A DNA stretch of 64,000 nucleotides from Dioscorea cayenensis subsp. rotundata. Lineage: Eukaryota > Streptophyta > Magnoliopsida > Dioscoreales > Dioscoreaceae. Location of the stretch: assembly GCF_009730915.1 (NCBI RefSeq), contig NC_052475.1:24303016-24367015 (forward strand). Reading direction: 5' to 3'. Below the pieces are notes generated by a model that saw only the letters and a list, made by a program, of their open reading frames with translations, had not been told where the DNA came from and searched no databases. This document shows, piece by piece, positions 34,282 through 46,122 of the stretch. The translations under genes were made by a program, and so were the position numbers. How positions within the stretch are numbered: position 1 is the first letter of the stretch; every line of letters starts with the position of its first letter.

Positions 34282-37144
34282 TGAACTGGTTTTAGTTTGT
34301 TTTCTCTTTTGTTTAATGGACTGGTATATCAATGAATATGAGTGGATGATTGGCCTACATGTACAATGAGTTTTGAGATTGCAATTGAAGTAACAACAGA
34401 GTGGAAGCTTTTGCAGCAAATATTTGGTAATGTACAGCTAAGAATGATGGAAAAAGGAATGATTAAAACATAACAATATTGAGCATAGTGGGAATCATCA
34501 TGAAATGAGGAGTCTTTGCTGGATTTCAGGACCCAAACATGATGGAGTTCAAGCACAGAAGAGAGGGCACTTGTGTTTCTTATGCCTATTTTTATAACAA
34601 AGTTTACTCTTAAACACATAATTTAAACCTTTTAATGAGTTCAAAACTGTGTCAGTTTTGAAGTATGGGAAGGTCTCTTCCTGCATGCAGGGTTTATTGG
34701 GAAGGAGAAATAGAGAATGAGTTTATGAGTGATGATGGTCCAAACTAGTGGATTGACATTTGAACACTAAAATTTTGAACAGTAATTTGGGAGTACACAA
34801 GAAAGATCCAACCATATACCTACAAAAAAAAAAAAATCTGAGTTCTGGTCAGTTTAATGTATAACTGTCATTGTTTTTCTGAAACAAAACAAGACAAAAC
34901 TGTCTGTGGCTTATCATCCATGTGTCTCAATTAAAAAGGATTTGATTATGTTAAATTACATGGTGGTTAAGAATAGTGTGATGGTACATGACTTAAACAG
35001 AAAAGAACAAATGTACAGTACCAACACATGAAGTACAGTAATCATGCAGGAACAGTATTCAAGATCAGAAATGTTTGAATTTCTGAATGCAAGGCATCAG
35101 TCTCTGTGGTTATGAACTTGTGGATAATTTCTCAAGTAAAATATTCTAGTCATTCATTTTTTTGTCACTCTTAGGTTATATCTGAAGCCATGTTGATAAG
35201 AAAAGTTAGAAAACCAATAAACCAAATTGAAACACCGTCAATAAACTTGAATGAATTCTCAGGCAAAAACTGTTATTTTTTGCTCTTTTGAGTTATCTTT
35301 AAAGACAATCTGCAAGTAAAGATAGACAAACCCAGTAATTAACAGAATCAACCTTCATAAAGCCATTTTTTTTCCTAATCACTCTTGAATTATCTATGAA
35401 GACACTGATAAACCTGATTAACCAAACTGAATCATAATAGTAAAATAGGATGAGCTATCTCAAGTTACTGTTTTCTATCACGTATCATTAATGAAAGCAT
35501 CTAAAAAAAAAAATTTGATAAACCAAACTGAACCATCATTGGTTAACTTGGATGAATTCTCAAGTATAAACTCACTTGAGTGCTTTTTAATCACTCTTAT
35601 CCTTGAAGGCTCAATGATAAAGCCAAACAACCAGACTGAATTATCACTAGTGGATCAAGGGTCCCTCTCAAATCTAAGAAAATAGGAACCATGGGACCAA
35701 AATGATAGGAACAAGCAGAAGCACAAGCAAGCATAGTACCATAAAGAAGCTAAATGTTAAAATCCTTCATTTAGACAAACAGTAGACAAATTCATGGCCT
35801 CAATCAGTACCTAACTTTACATAGGTTGGAGCTCTCTTCTGATATTTTAGAGAAAGAGAATAGTTCCTTTGATTGCTCTAAGACAAAGGCAAATGACAAG
35901 CTCTTCTGTGCAAATTTGTGTCTTTCTTGGACCCACATTCAAACACAAATCTTTCTCAATCTTAATATCTTAAGTCTATATCATACTTTCTATCTTCCAA
36001 CCTCTAAAATTTCAATAAGAAAAACAAATTGATCAACCAAAACCATTCTGTGCTTCAAGTATAACAACTCCATCAGTACTAGTTTTGGTGTATTTGTTTT
36101 CCCATGACATGAAGACCAACAAGCACTTAAACATCCACTCAAAAGAGTTTGGCAACCAACTCTATAATTCAAAAAGGCTTCGTTCACCAGAAGGTCTGCA
36201 TGTTTGCCAATGTCTATTGAAGTACAACTTGTGTGTTTGTCTTTAAGGCCACAAGCACTTCACGTGAACGTAAAATTTGGAGCTTGGTCTCCTTTTCATT
36301 GTTACATTCATTGTACCAAAAAAAGAAGCTAAAAGTCAAGGGTGTCAACAGTTAAATAAATTAATTTTAAAACAATATGTAGTTTGATTATTTTTATGTG
36401 ATATAGAGATTTAATTTGTCTCAAACTCAAGTATGAAATATAAATATAAGTTTACTGTGTCACATGTGCAGTTATGAAATGAAGGACAGTGAATGAATGG
36501 GAGTAATGGTGAGACTTGAATTCATGGAGGAGCTTCAAGCACTGTCCATATTATTGCCATTGCTTTGAGATCCACACGAGGGTTAAGTTCCTCTCTGCTT
36601 TCAGTACTCAATAGCACGGAGATCTATTATCATTATTATTATTTAAAAAAATTAATGATCCATATTCATTATTTATTTATTATTATTGATACCAAGGTTT
36701 ATGTTTTATATTTTCAAGTCATCTTTAGCTTCATAACTTTTTAGCTTTACATTTTAATGTTAACGTTGAATCAAATATTTATAAATTTACTTTAATTTAA
36801 AATTTTGGATGTTTATTAAGTTAAAAGTTAAAAAGAATGATTGATTCATTCCTCTGATCTTCATACATATATGATGGATAACTACATCAACAATTAATGA
36901 TGGTTAATAGAAAAAAAGGCAGGTATAAATTATAACAATAAAATTATGCAAATTACATAATCAACAATAGCAATAATAAATAAATAATGCTGCATTTTCC
37001 CAATTTTTTTAAAAATTATGGTTTTAGAGTACAACTAAAGCGGTGCGACCCGACCAAGTCATACTGATTACTGGGGGGCTAAGCCAAAATGAATGCTCAC
37101 AGTGCTTTGATAATGGTGCGAGGAGGAGGTCCCTTTGGTTGAGT

Positions 37145-37189
<45 letters not shown>

Positions 37190-38036
37190 CCAACGCATGC
37201 GCAGTTGAACAATGATGGCCAATGAGGGACCCTGGTTCAATTCAAGAGTGCAAGCAATTAATTCCTTTTTGACAAATTTTTAAAATTTTAAAAAGAAAAT
37301 ACATGGTCCAAATTTTTATCTTCTTATTTTTACAAAATATATTAAAAATCAATAATATATATATATATATATTGTTCCAGTCCAGAGAGGAGGACAGAGC
37401 GTGGGAATCACAGCGGTTCATTGACAAAGATTCTAATCTCAAAGCACATGAACGGTGAGGATCTTATAATGCATGCTTTTATTTTTTCTGTTTATTTTTG
37501 GCGCGCTAGTTATCTACCATTCAATCTATAATGTTTACACTTCACCAACCGTTTCTAGGGGGAAAAAAGAGGCCCGCTGTCAACTCGCTGTGGCTCGCTT
37601 TACTCCATTTCCTTACCCCACACTCAGTATTTAATGTCAAATCACATCACTCTTTCTCTCACTCACTCTCTCCCTCTCCCTCTTTAAACTCTTAAGAGAC
37701 TTTCAGCTAGTTATATGTGTTGTTTGGGGAGTGAAGGAGGCTTTTTACAGGCAAAGGTTGACAGGCGAGTGTGTATTTTAATCTTTTAACTGGAACCAGG
37801 AACAAGCCCATGTGGGTGTGTTTTAATGAGACATATATAGTGTGAGAGAGTGCACAACACTGCAAGAGAAGAGAGTGTTATGTAAGTGTTCTAGTGAGAG
37901 AATCTAGTGAAGAGGAGGAGAAAGAGGAGGAGAAGGTGGGCATTAGAAGAGTGTTCAGGCTTTTTTTGATCAGCTTCTCTCTCTTTCTCTCTTTAGTTCT
38001 ATTTGTTTTCTGTTGTTTGTTCAACAGTAGGTGGAA
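34282..38036. other. Noncoding region between the two HIPP genes
   Basis: 3.7 kb with no gene-like ORF. The only strong landmark is a (GA)21 run. The last ~400 bases (37620-38036), CT- and GA-rich, probably hold the promoter and a long 5' UTR of the second HIPP gene. Confidence 0.5.
37147..37188. repeat. (AG)21 microsatellite
   Basis: A 42-base uninterrupted AG run about 850 bases upstream of the second HIPP start codon. Confidence 0.95.
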
Positions 38037-39387
38037 ATGACTAAAGATGACGACTTTAAGCTCCTCAAGATCCAGGTTTGCTTTTCTTCTTCTTCTTCTT
38101 CTTCTTCTTCTTCTTCTTGTCTCTTTGAGTTTTTTCTTTGAGTTAAAGGATTGTGTTTGTTTGTTTCTTTGTTTGTTTGTTGCAGACCATCATCCTCAAA
38201 GTGAACATACACTGTGATGGTTGCAAGCACAAAGTTAAGAAGCTCCTTCAACGAATTGAAGGTATGTGTCTTGTTACTCTTCAATTCTGTGTGTTTGTTA
38301 TTTGTGGCTTTTCTTCATGGCAATTGAGAAAAAGAAAAGAGTGAAGGAACAAGAGATCTATTAAACTTATTACTTTTTACTTTTGAAAAAGAATGGGAAA
38401 ATGCAACACAATTTCCTTGCCACCTTTCTTATGGGACCTTTTTCTGTTAAAAAAATAGTAAATAAAGTAGCTTTGAAAAGGTTGAGGTCTATGGAAGTGA
38501 TCATTCTGGGTAACATGAGGAACTTTCTGAGAGTTTGAGTAGTATTTTGCACATAATGTGATGCTTGTTGCATATGATTCAGGGGTGTACACAGTCAACT
38601 TAGATGCAGAGAACCAGAAGGTCACAGTTTCAGGAAATGTGGACTCTGCTACACTTATCAAGAAGCTGGCCAAATCTGGCAAGCATGCAGAGCTCTGGTC
38701 TCAGAAATCCACTGCTCAAAGTCACAAGAATCAACCCCCACACTCCAATGGCAAGAACAACAACAACAACAACAATAACAAGGAACAACAATCCAAACAA
38801 AATTTCATGCAAGGTCTTAAGGCTTTGAAGAACCAGCACAATAAGTTAGCTGTGTTTAGCTCTGATGAAGATGACTGTGAGGATGATGAGGATGAAGATG
38901 ATGATGATGATTTCAGATTGCTTGAGGGCAAGATCAATGCCATCAATATATTGAAACAAGGCAACAATGGACCACTGAACAATGGTAAGAAGAACGGCAA
39001 CAATGCTGCTGGTGGGAATGCTAAGAAGGTGGGTAGTGGTGGCAACCCAAACCACCAGAACCTAGTGGGCAAGAGCACTCATCCGTCTATGCCAGCAAAC
39101 ATGAATAACCACAACAAGATGGGAAACCTTGGTGGAATGAATACTGGAATGAATGCACATCACCCACATCAAGGTGATGGAAAGAGAGTGGTGAATGACA
39201 TAAATAGCCTGATGGGTTTAGGACTCCATGGTCTTGGAGGGCAGGGCAATGGTCTGGGAATGCATCATCAACATGCACAGCAGCAGCAGCAGCAGCAGCA
39301 GCCAGGAAACACTAACTTCCCAGGTTCCATGGGATTTCACCACCTCTCCAATAATGCAGGTGCTGGTGGTGCTGGGCTTCATCATCC

Positions 39388-39419
<32 letters not shown>

Positions 39420-39718
39420 TTCAGTCAATGATGAACTTGCAAGGGTATCAGAACCATCCATCACTCATGAATCTAAGAGGGTTGAACGGTAACAATATGA
39501 TGATGCAGCAGCTGCAACAGCAACAGCAACAGCAACAGCCACAGCCCCAGATGGTGTACCATAGAGCCTCCCAGATGCCACCCTACACTGGCTACTACTA
39601 CCCCCATTACTACCCAAGTCCCTACCTCAACAACAACAACCACTACTCAGACAATGGAGGTGATTATGGGACCCATCTTTTCAGTGATGAGAACACCAAT
39701 GGATGTGTTGTGATGTAA
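38037..39718 (+). CDS. Large HIPP with Gln/Asn/Gly-rich tail, 416 aa
   Basis: Three exons, 38037-38075, 38186-38261 and 38583-39718, join to 416 aa. The HMA domain covers about residues 13-75, with IHCDGC giving ligands Cys23 and Cys26. After KHAELWSQK comes a long low-complexity region: Asn runs, an acidic block ([12 protein letters not shown], about 138-149), Gly/Asn/His-rich sequence, and three Gln tracts (about 271-278, 308-318 and 347-360) coded mostly by CAG. The end is CVVM (413-416), a CaaX prenylation box. This matches the HIPP32/33/34 clade, where the tail may drive protein interaction or condensation. The downstream neighbour is a signal-peptidase subunit, as for HIPP34 in Arabidopsis. 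Exon 1 codes only [13 protein letters not shown] and was found from its splice site. The CAG and TTC tracts are likely length-polymorphic. Confidence 0.93.
38084..38118. repeat. (TTC)n microsatellite in HIPP intron 1
   Basis: About eleven TTC units starting nine bases after the donor site of intron 1. They also serve as pyrimidine-rich intron sequence. Confidence 0.9.
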
Positions 39719-41441
39719 AAGAACAACATGGTCTTTTTAGGATTTGAAGTTTGTGTCCTGACCAACCTATGCTTCTTCTTCCTTTTTCTCTATCTTTTGC
39801 TTCCTTGCTTTTTCTTTTCCTTCTGAAGTGGTTAGTGTTGAGAGGTTTCCAATGTTTGAGACTCTGATGGCACTTGGATATATTTATTTGTTAACATGAG
39901 TATCAGACATTATAATACTAGCTTGTCTTATCATCTGTCCTTGTTATTACTGACTGCTTTTGTTTTATGGTCTTGGGTTTCCAATCTCTTCTTAAAGCGT
40001 TAATGGTATCCATCCATGCTCATGTGATGCTGCCATGTGAAAGCATGAATAAACTACTCTGAATTTTGGGAGAGTTCATTGGAGAGTTTTAGTCAACTTG
40101 AAGGATTACTTGGCAGATATTGTCCCTAGCTTTTCTCTACAATGGATATCATGCCAGCATCCCATGTGAATAGACTGCTGCCCTCTTTATTTTCTAGTTT
40201 CTAGCTCTGCAAATAGCAAGTAGTCCTTCAGTTGTTCAAAGATATATAACATCATATCTATATTCTAAGCAGTAAACTTCTTTTCATGTAAAGTTGGTCA
40301 ACTAATACACTTTGCTGAATTGCTGCATTTCTGCTACAGCTTCGCAGTCACATATTAATATTTCTCTCTGAACTTGCATGGTTGTTCCACTCCTCTTTTT
40401 TTATAATTTATAAATAAAATATCCTACTTCTCCCTGCTGCCAGTGCCAACTTTCTTTCATTCTGAGATATTTATCCTACTACACTCATAATCAATATAAA
40501 ACTTATTTGAATGTGTAATGTGTATCCATCCATCTGATCTTCTTCTCATTCAACCAGTCAATCAGTCAGTCAACCTTATTCCTAAAGTCACCAAGTATGA
40601 AACAAAGGGCCCTGTCTGCCAAAACATCTCATGAGTCATGGCACATCATCAAACAGAGAAACAAGTAAAAGAAGACATGCACTTTTAAGACACATGCAGA
40701 GGAGCTATGGAAAAGCTGCTTCTCAGCAGTTTGCTTGGAACCCTAATAAAGTCTCTCCAACCATTCCATTCCATTCCCAACCCTACAACACAATAGAGAA
40801 ATAGAGAGAGAGAAGGAACTTCTTTTTGATGTCACTCGCTTTTGCCACAAGAGATGAAATGTGTTTGTGTTGAGTTTTCTTGGGATCCGGGCACCGCCCG
40901 GTGAGGCACGCGGGGTCCGGGCGCTTACTTTTTACTAATCACCACTTCAGTCCACCTCCTTTGCAACCAAAGGGTATGCTACTAATCTGACGTGGCTATC
41001 CTTGATTGGCTTCTTCTATGGCTAAGCCTTTTAGAGGGGGGGCCGTGGGGACTGTTAGGAGGACCGGGCGTACACATTGTAGTTGCGCGGAAACCACGCT
41101 TGAGAAAAGGAAAAGTTTTGGTCTCAAAAGAGAAGAATGGATCTACAGGACACACAAACAGTGGACTGTACCGTTTGATCTTGTCAATATTTTTGAGTGG
41201 ATGAAGAAATGATCCTTAAAATGATTTTCAATGTATACAAACACAACTGTTTATTAACCTTTTTTTTTTTTTTTGTAAAAAGAAAAGGAACTCATGGCAT
41301 TCAATGAAGTGTTGGTGGTTTTGTAACAACAACATTTGAAGCATTAAAAAATAACATAAGATGTCATTTGGTTCAGAGCGTGGGGAAAAGTACACTACGA
41401 TGATATCCATAAGTTGCCAACTTACACTTATACTTTGTAAA
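39719..41441. other. 3' region between HIPP and signal peptidase genes, with a GC-rich patch
   Basis: These are convergent gene ends: the 3' UTR of the second HIPP on the left and of the minus-strand signal peptidase gene on the right. A GC-rich patch at 40885-40925 has inverted repeats such as CCGGGCACCGCCCGG. It is followed by an open frame whose first ATG is 41018 (64 codons, K/R-rich). I recognise no family in it. Confidence 0.45.
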
Positions 41442-44400
41442 CTATAAGTATGCTTCAGGGAGATAGAAATGGGACAGAGGCAACTTATCTTGGATCATTT
41501 TCCCTGATTTGGGCATGATATGCCAATGAAGAACAAGGTCTATCTTCTTTCCCTTGAGATTGCTCCCCTGAACAAAAGAAATGGGAGATTATTATTTCAC
41601 TCCAATGAATTACAACCTTGCAAATAATACTAAAATCAATATTGATAGTTCAAAACGCCTTGTTAATTTGGCCATTAAAGGCTGCTATATTACAAACACC
41701 TTGAATTGAAGAACTGAAATCAAACATACCTGATCAGTTAGGGGATATTTGGAGGGGACTTGTGTTTGAAACTTTGCATGTTCCTTATCGGGGATTATAT
41801 GATCCCATATGGAAATCTGAAGAGCAGAAAAAGGCATTAATAGCAAATAAGCTAAGTTTTCTTTTTGTTGATAAAATTATAAAACAATAAACATGACCAC
41901 AGCAGCAACGGTGGCTTTAAAATCTCACAGAAATCACCCAGAATATGTAAGAAACTAATACAATTGTTGTACAGGAAGAGTAGCTAAATGAGACAACAGT
42001 GTATCTCAGTGTGGGCCAAACACAAAACCTTAGCAAACGGCATAGCATTAATTGCTGCAAGGCAGCTGGTTACAGATTTCATTCCAAGGTCAAGCAGGCA
42101 AAGCAAGCACATTATTATAGAAGGATTTATTTCACAATCTTACAGGGTACTCACTGGATCAAAATTCAGCTTTGACTACACTACCGGAAGCAAATAGAGG
42201 CTCATTATTAACCTATTATCAGAAAAGCACCCAATCTCAAAGTATAAAGAAGTTGTTGTTGAGCAAATGTGCAAAAGACTAATCCAATGATCTCTACCTA
42301 TCAGGGTAATCATTATATTGGGAAGAGGACCAGAACGATGAATAAAAATGAAAGCAACTGCTACAAGACTGATTGACACACAACCTGATTAACCACATTC
42401 TTGTCGGTCTCAAACTCAGCCGCCAGAAACACAAAAACCTGCAGACGAAGTCAAGTTATAGTGATATATATCAGAAGAATCATGTATGATAAAAATAAAA
42501 GGGACTGGGAATACAAATTAGTTAAAAACTTATTGAGTGTATCTATACCCATCTTTTGACAAAGACAAAACATCATATGCAGTCTGATGCAAACACGAGT
42601 TTTCAGAAAATATTGAGCAAGTACCATGTTTTTATGGTCACTTGAATTCTGTTATAGTGAGCCATGGCCTTCCAAGATTGTTTGATGGATGTGAAAGGAA
42701 TGTCGTATTGTCTCCTTTATCCCAGTAATAAAAATTAACAGAAGTTCTGAAAAGTTCCACAACTATTTACTACATTTTCGACAAAGCATTGTTTCCCCCA
42801 ATTCTATACACCCTGTCAAGAATATTCTGATTGACTTCTAGGTAAAATTTACATCTAATAGACTTAATTACAAGCATTTCTGATATACTATTATGTTAGA
42901 TTTTTCATTGACCAGCGATTAAAAATGAGAAAGGAAACACTTGATGAATAAAAGACTTCACAAGGCACATTTGAAACAATATGATCAAAGCAATTGCAGC
43001 CCAATAAGAGTGCTAGAATGAGAAATGTACACCAGATCCATTGGACTTCCACCCTTTTCATTTAACACTCGGTGGCAATCGCAAGGAGCTAAAAATGACA
43101 TAGGAGAAATTGAAAAAAGAAAATCATGTGAAGAACATCTAAATTATTATCATCTGTCAAGCAACTTTAGTTTTGCAAGCCTTCATCTGTATGCATTTGG
43201 AAAAAGAAATCCTGAAAACAAGATGAGGAAATGAAAATCTACCTGCTTTGTGTTCCATGTGAATGTTGATTGCAAGTCCAAGGATATATTCAAATTCATA
43301 GTTACCTGTTGCACAATCAAGCCCAATAAGACTTTCTCATATTTGTATGATTAAGAAAGAGATGTATGAGTGAGACTGCAGATGAAGAAAGGATTATACT
43401 GAAAATCTACATTTGACTAAATGGAAAAGCACACTTAAGTGGCACAAATCACAAAATGGATCTTACATAATGCAAATAATAACAGACCCTATCATACAAA
43501 ACTAGTAAATAAATTTCCATACTCACTAGAACATTTTCACAGCTTACTTAACCATACATCAATAAAATTGGCCACAAATGCTCTAAAATGGTGTGCAATA
43601 TTAATACATGAGGAAAACGTTAGATACATCACTGTGTAGAGATAATATTGACAGTAAAACCAATGGTGTACATGGAAAATAAACACTTCTACATATCAAA
43701 TAATATGCATGTTTTAGAAGCTTAACAAGATTTAATTCTAGGAAAACAAGATTCTGGAAGTTCTGATAAGAGGAGCCGCAACACAACAGACATAGGATAA
43801 AAGATAACAGAAATCGAGCATAAGTGCTTTGACACTAACAATATATTGTGATGCAAATGTGGAATTGACAGGAGTAGAAGTTATCAGTGCATAGAAAAGT
43901 TTGCATTCAGCTAAAACTAGGGATCCCCTGGAAGTGTGAAATAACAGATAGCATAAGAAACAGAAAACACTTGAAAGTGCCTCTGGTTCAGTTACTCTAA
44001 GGTTAACTGTATGCATGCATAGAAGGAGGTACAAAGTCAGGTTAGGATAACAATGAGCACTACAAGGAGGGAAAAACTAAACCTACTCCCATGGAACAAA
44101 GGAGAATATATCAACATTTCTCCATAAAATTACAGTCAAATAACACAATGCCCAAGGGAAATATCATGATAGCCCAATCTGCCGCTTCCTAAAAGCTGAT
44201 TATGAGGCAAAAGGGGTCAAATGAACTTTCTATAAATCCAAAACAAAATGGTATCCTTTTAACCAAATTCCTCCAAAAATCCCTAACAGTTGCTTTCTCA
44301 ACCTTCCAACCTGAGTCATATTCAAATACTTGATGACCAGCAACATGTTGCCATCTATTTTAACAAACATAGAACTAGTCCAAGGTAAATACTCAATTTT

Positions 44401-45382
44401 ATAAAACAGTTCTTCAATGCGAAGACTGTTTGGGATGTGATTGACCACAAAATGGCAGGGAGTGATTTCCCCAGACAGCTGACGAACACTATGTGGACTT
44501 TTAATATTCTAAGCCCAGCAACTACATTCACCAGAGAAAGACATCACCATCTCAGCCAACTTTTTTTCTACGCCAACCATACAAGTCAAAATGAGAAATA
44601 GCATACCTCCTCATTTCCATTCAGTTGCTTGCGGAATTTTCTGATCTTCACTACCTGAAACACAAAACACCAAATAATATTAGAAATTTGTGCATTTTTG
44701 TAAAACGTTTTACAGTATACATAACATCTGCTTTCTGCTCAAACCAGTAAGTACCACCCATTACTTTCCCAATCGGGAAAGCCATATTCATTTATATGCA
44801 TAAAAAATCACCTTTTACCTCTAAAGATCACATACTGAATTCGCCAAGTGATATCAAATGCAACAAATAGAACCTCTTTACTCCTTCAAAAATGACTACA
44901 AACCACTTGATAAACAACAGGATAAAAACAGAAAATTAAAGGTACGAAAATGCAAAGTGAGAAAAGACAAATTTTAACCAGCAAGTCCAAAGCTTTCTCA
45001 CACTACACCAAAACACGAAACATTGCATCGCAAGTAATCAGTAAATTGTTCGAAAAATCCTCAAATTTTAAAAAATAACTACAAACCAATTGGGGAAAAA
45101 CAAGATCCACATTTCGAAACAGAAAATTAAAGACACAGATACGCAAGCTGATCATATGCTCATCCCACTCAGAATATCCAAAGCTCTTTTATACTGCAGC
45201 AAAATGCGATGGTTTCGATCGAAAGAAAGCAAGAAAGTAACAAATCTCTAGAGTACCTCGACGGTGCCATGAACAGAGTGGGTGTTGAAGCCGTCGAAGA
45301 AGGAGGCGACGCCGCAGAGGACGGCGAGAAGGACGGCAGCGAAGGTGACAAGGGTATTGAGGCGTTGCACGGAGGTATGCAT
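41442..45382 (-). CDS. SPCS3: Signal peptidase complex subunit 3 (SPC22/23 type)
   Basis: Six exons on the minus strand join to 167 aa, the family's usual length: 45382-45257, 44654-44607, 43305-43243, 42438-42385, 41816-41730 and 41567-41442. Borders are GT-AG and the frame is continuous. The start [19 protein letters not shown] holds a single membrane segment (about residues 10-30) near the N-terminus, so the rest faces the ER lumen (type II topology). Conserved blocks include [22 protein letters not shown]-type sequence, [13 protein letters not shown], and [12 protein letters not shown] close to the C-terminus. This subunit supports the catalytic SEC11 subunit in removing signal peptides from secretory proteins. 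It is divergent from the CCR4-like gene, with 740 bases between start codons. A HIPP gene lies on the other side, as next to Arabidopsis At3g05230. Confidence 0.95.
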
Positions 45383-46122
45383 CTCTTCGAAGAGGCGAGA
45401 AGACAACGGAGTCTGAAACGACTTATTATGAACATTTGTTTATTTTTAAAAACTATAAAGTATAATATTCCTTTTTTTTAATTTTTTTTTCAAAACTAAT
45501 CTATTTTACTGTTTATTTACCTTTTGTTTAATTATAATAATTATTATTATTTTGCTTAGAATTTGTTTTCACAAATAAAAATAAATATTATGGATGATGA
45601 TACAGTTCTGTATTAATCATTATAGCATCTGTTGAGTTATGATATTATATAACTAATTTTTACAAGAACAAACAAATGTCATTCTCATAGTTTGCTATTG
45701 ATTAGGAATAAAAAAAATTATAATATATTTATTTATATGTACCGTTGGTTGAATATAAAGATTTCCAATAAAAATTTAGGGATTTATTATGTGCCGGGAA
45801 AAGTTTTGGAATTTTTTATTTCTTTTTCTTAATTTTGTATTTTATTTTGAAAAGAATTAATTAATTAATTAATTAATTAAATTTTTTTTTTTGAGAAACA
45901 GAAGCAAAAGCTTGATAAAAAGAAAAAACAAAAGCAGCTACAAATTAAAAGGAGACATGCTTGGAAGAGCATGTGGATAATTAATTTTGGAAATAGATAT
46001 TTTCTCAAAAGAAAATTCTAGTAATAATTTTACCTTTCGAGAGAGAAAGAGGGGCGCTGCTTCTTCGTTGGCGCTCTGCCGAGGAATCGAAGAAGCGTGG
46101 GGATTCGAGATTGCCGGCGGCG
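45383..46122. promoter_or_regulatory. Shared 740-bp region between divergent genes
   Basis: The start codons of the signal peptidase subunit (minus) and the CCR4-like gene (plus) face away from each other across 740 bases. The region is AT-rich and includes an (AATT)n run around 45854-45880. It must hold both promoters and leaders. I see no clear TATA box for either, as is common for housekeeping genes. Confidence 0.6.

Noticed and set aside
38731-39078. Minus-strand open frame with Leu/Ser runs
   Set aside because: A shadow of the second HIPP's Asn- and Asp-rich coding sequence.
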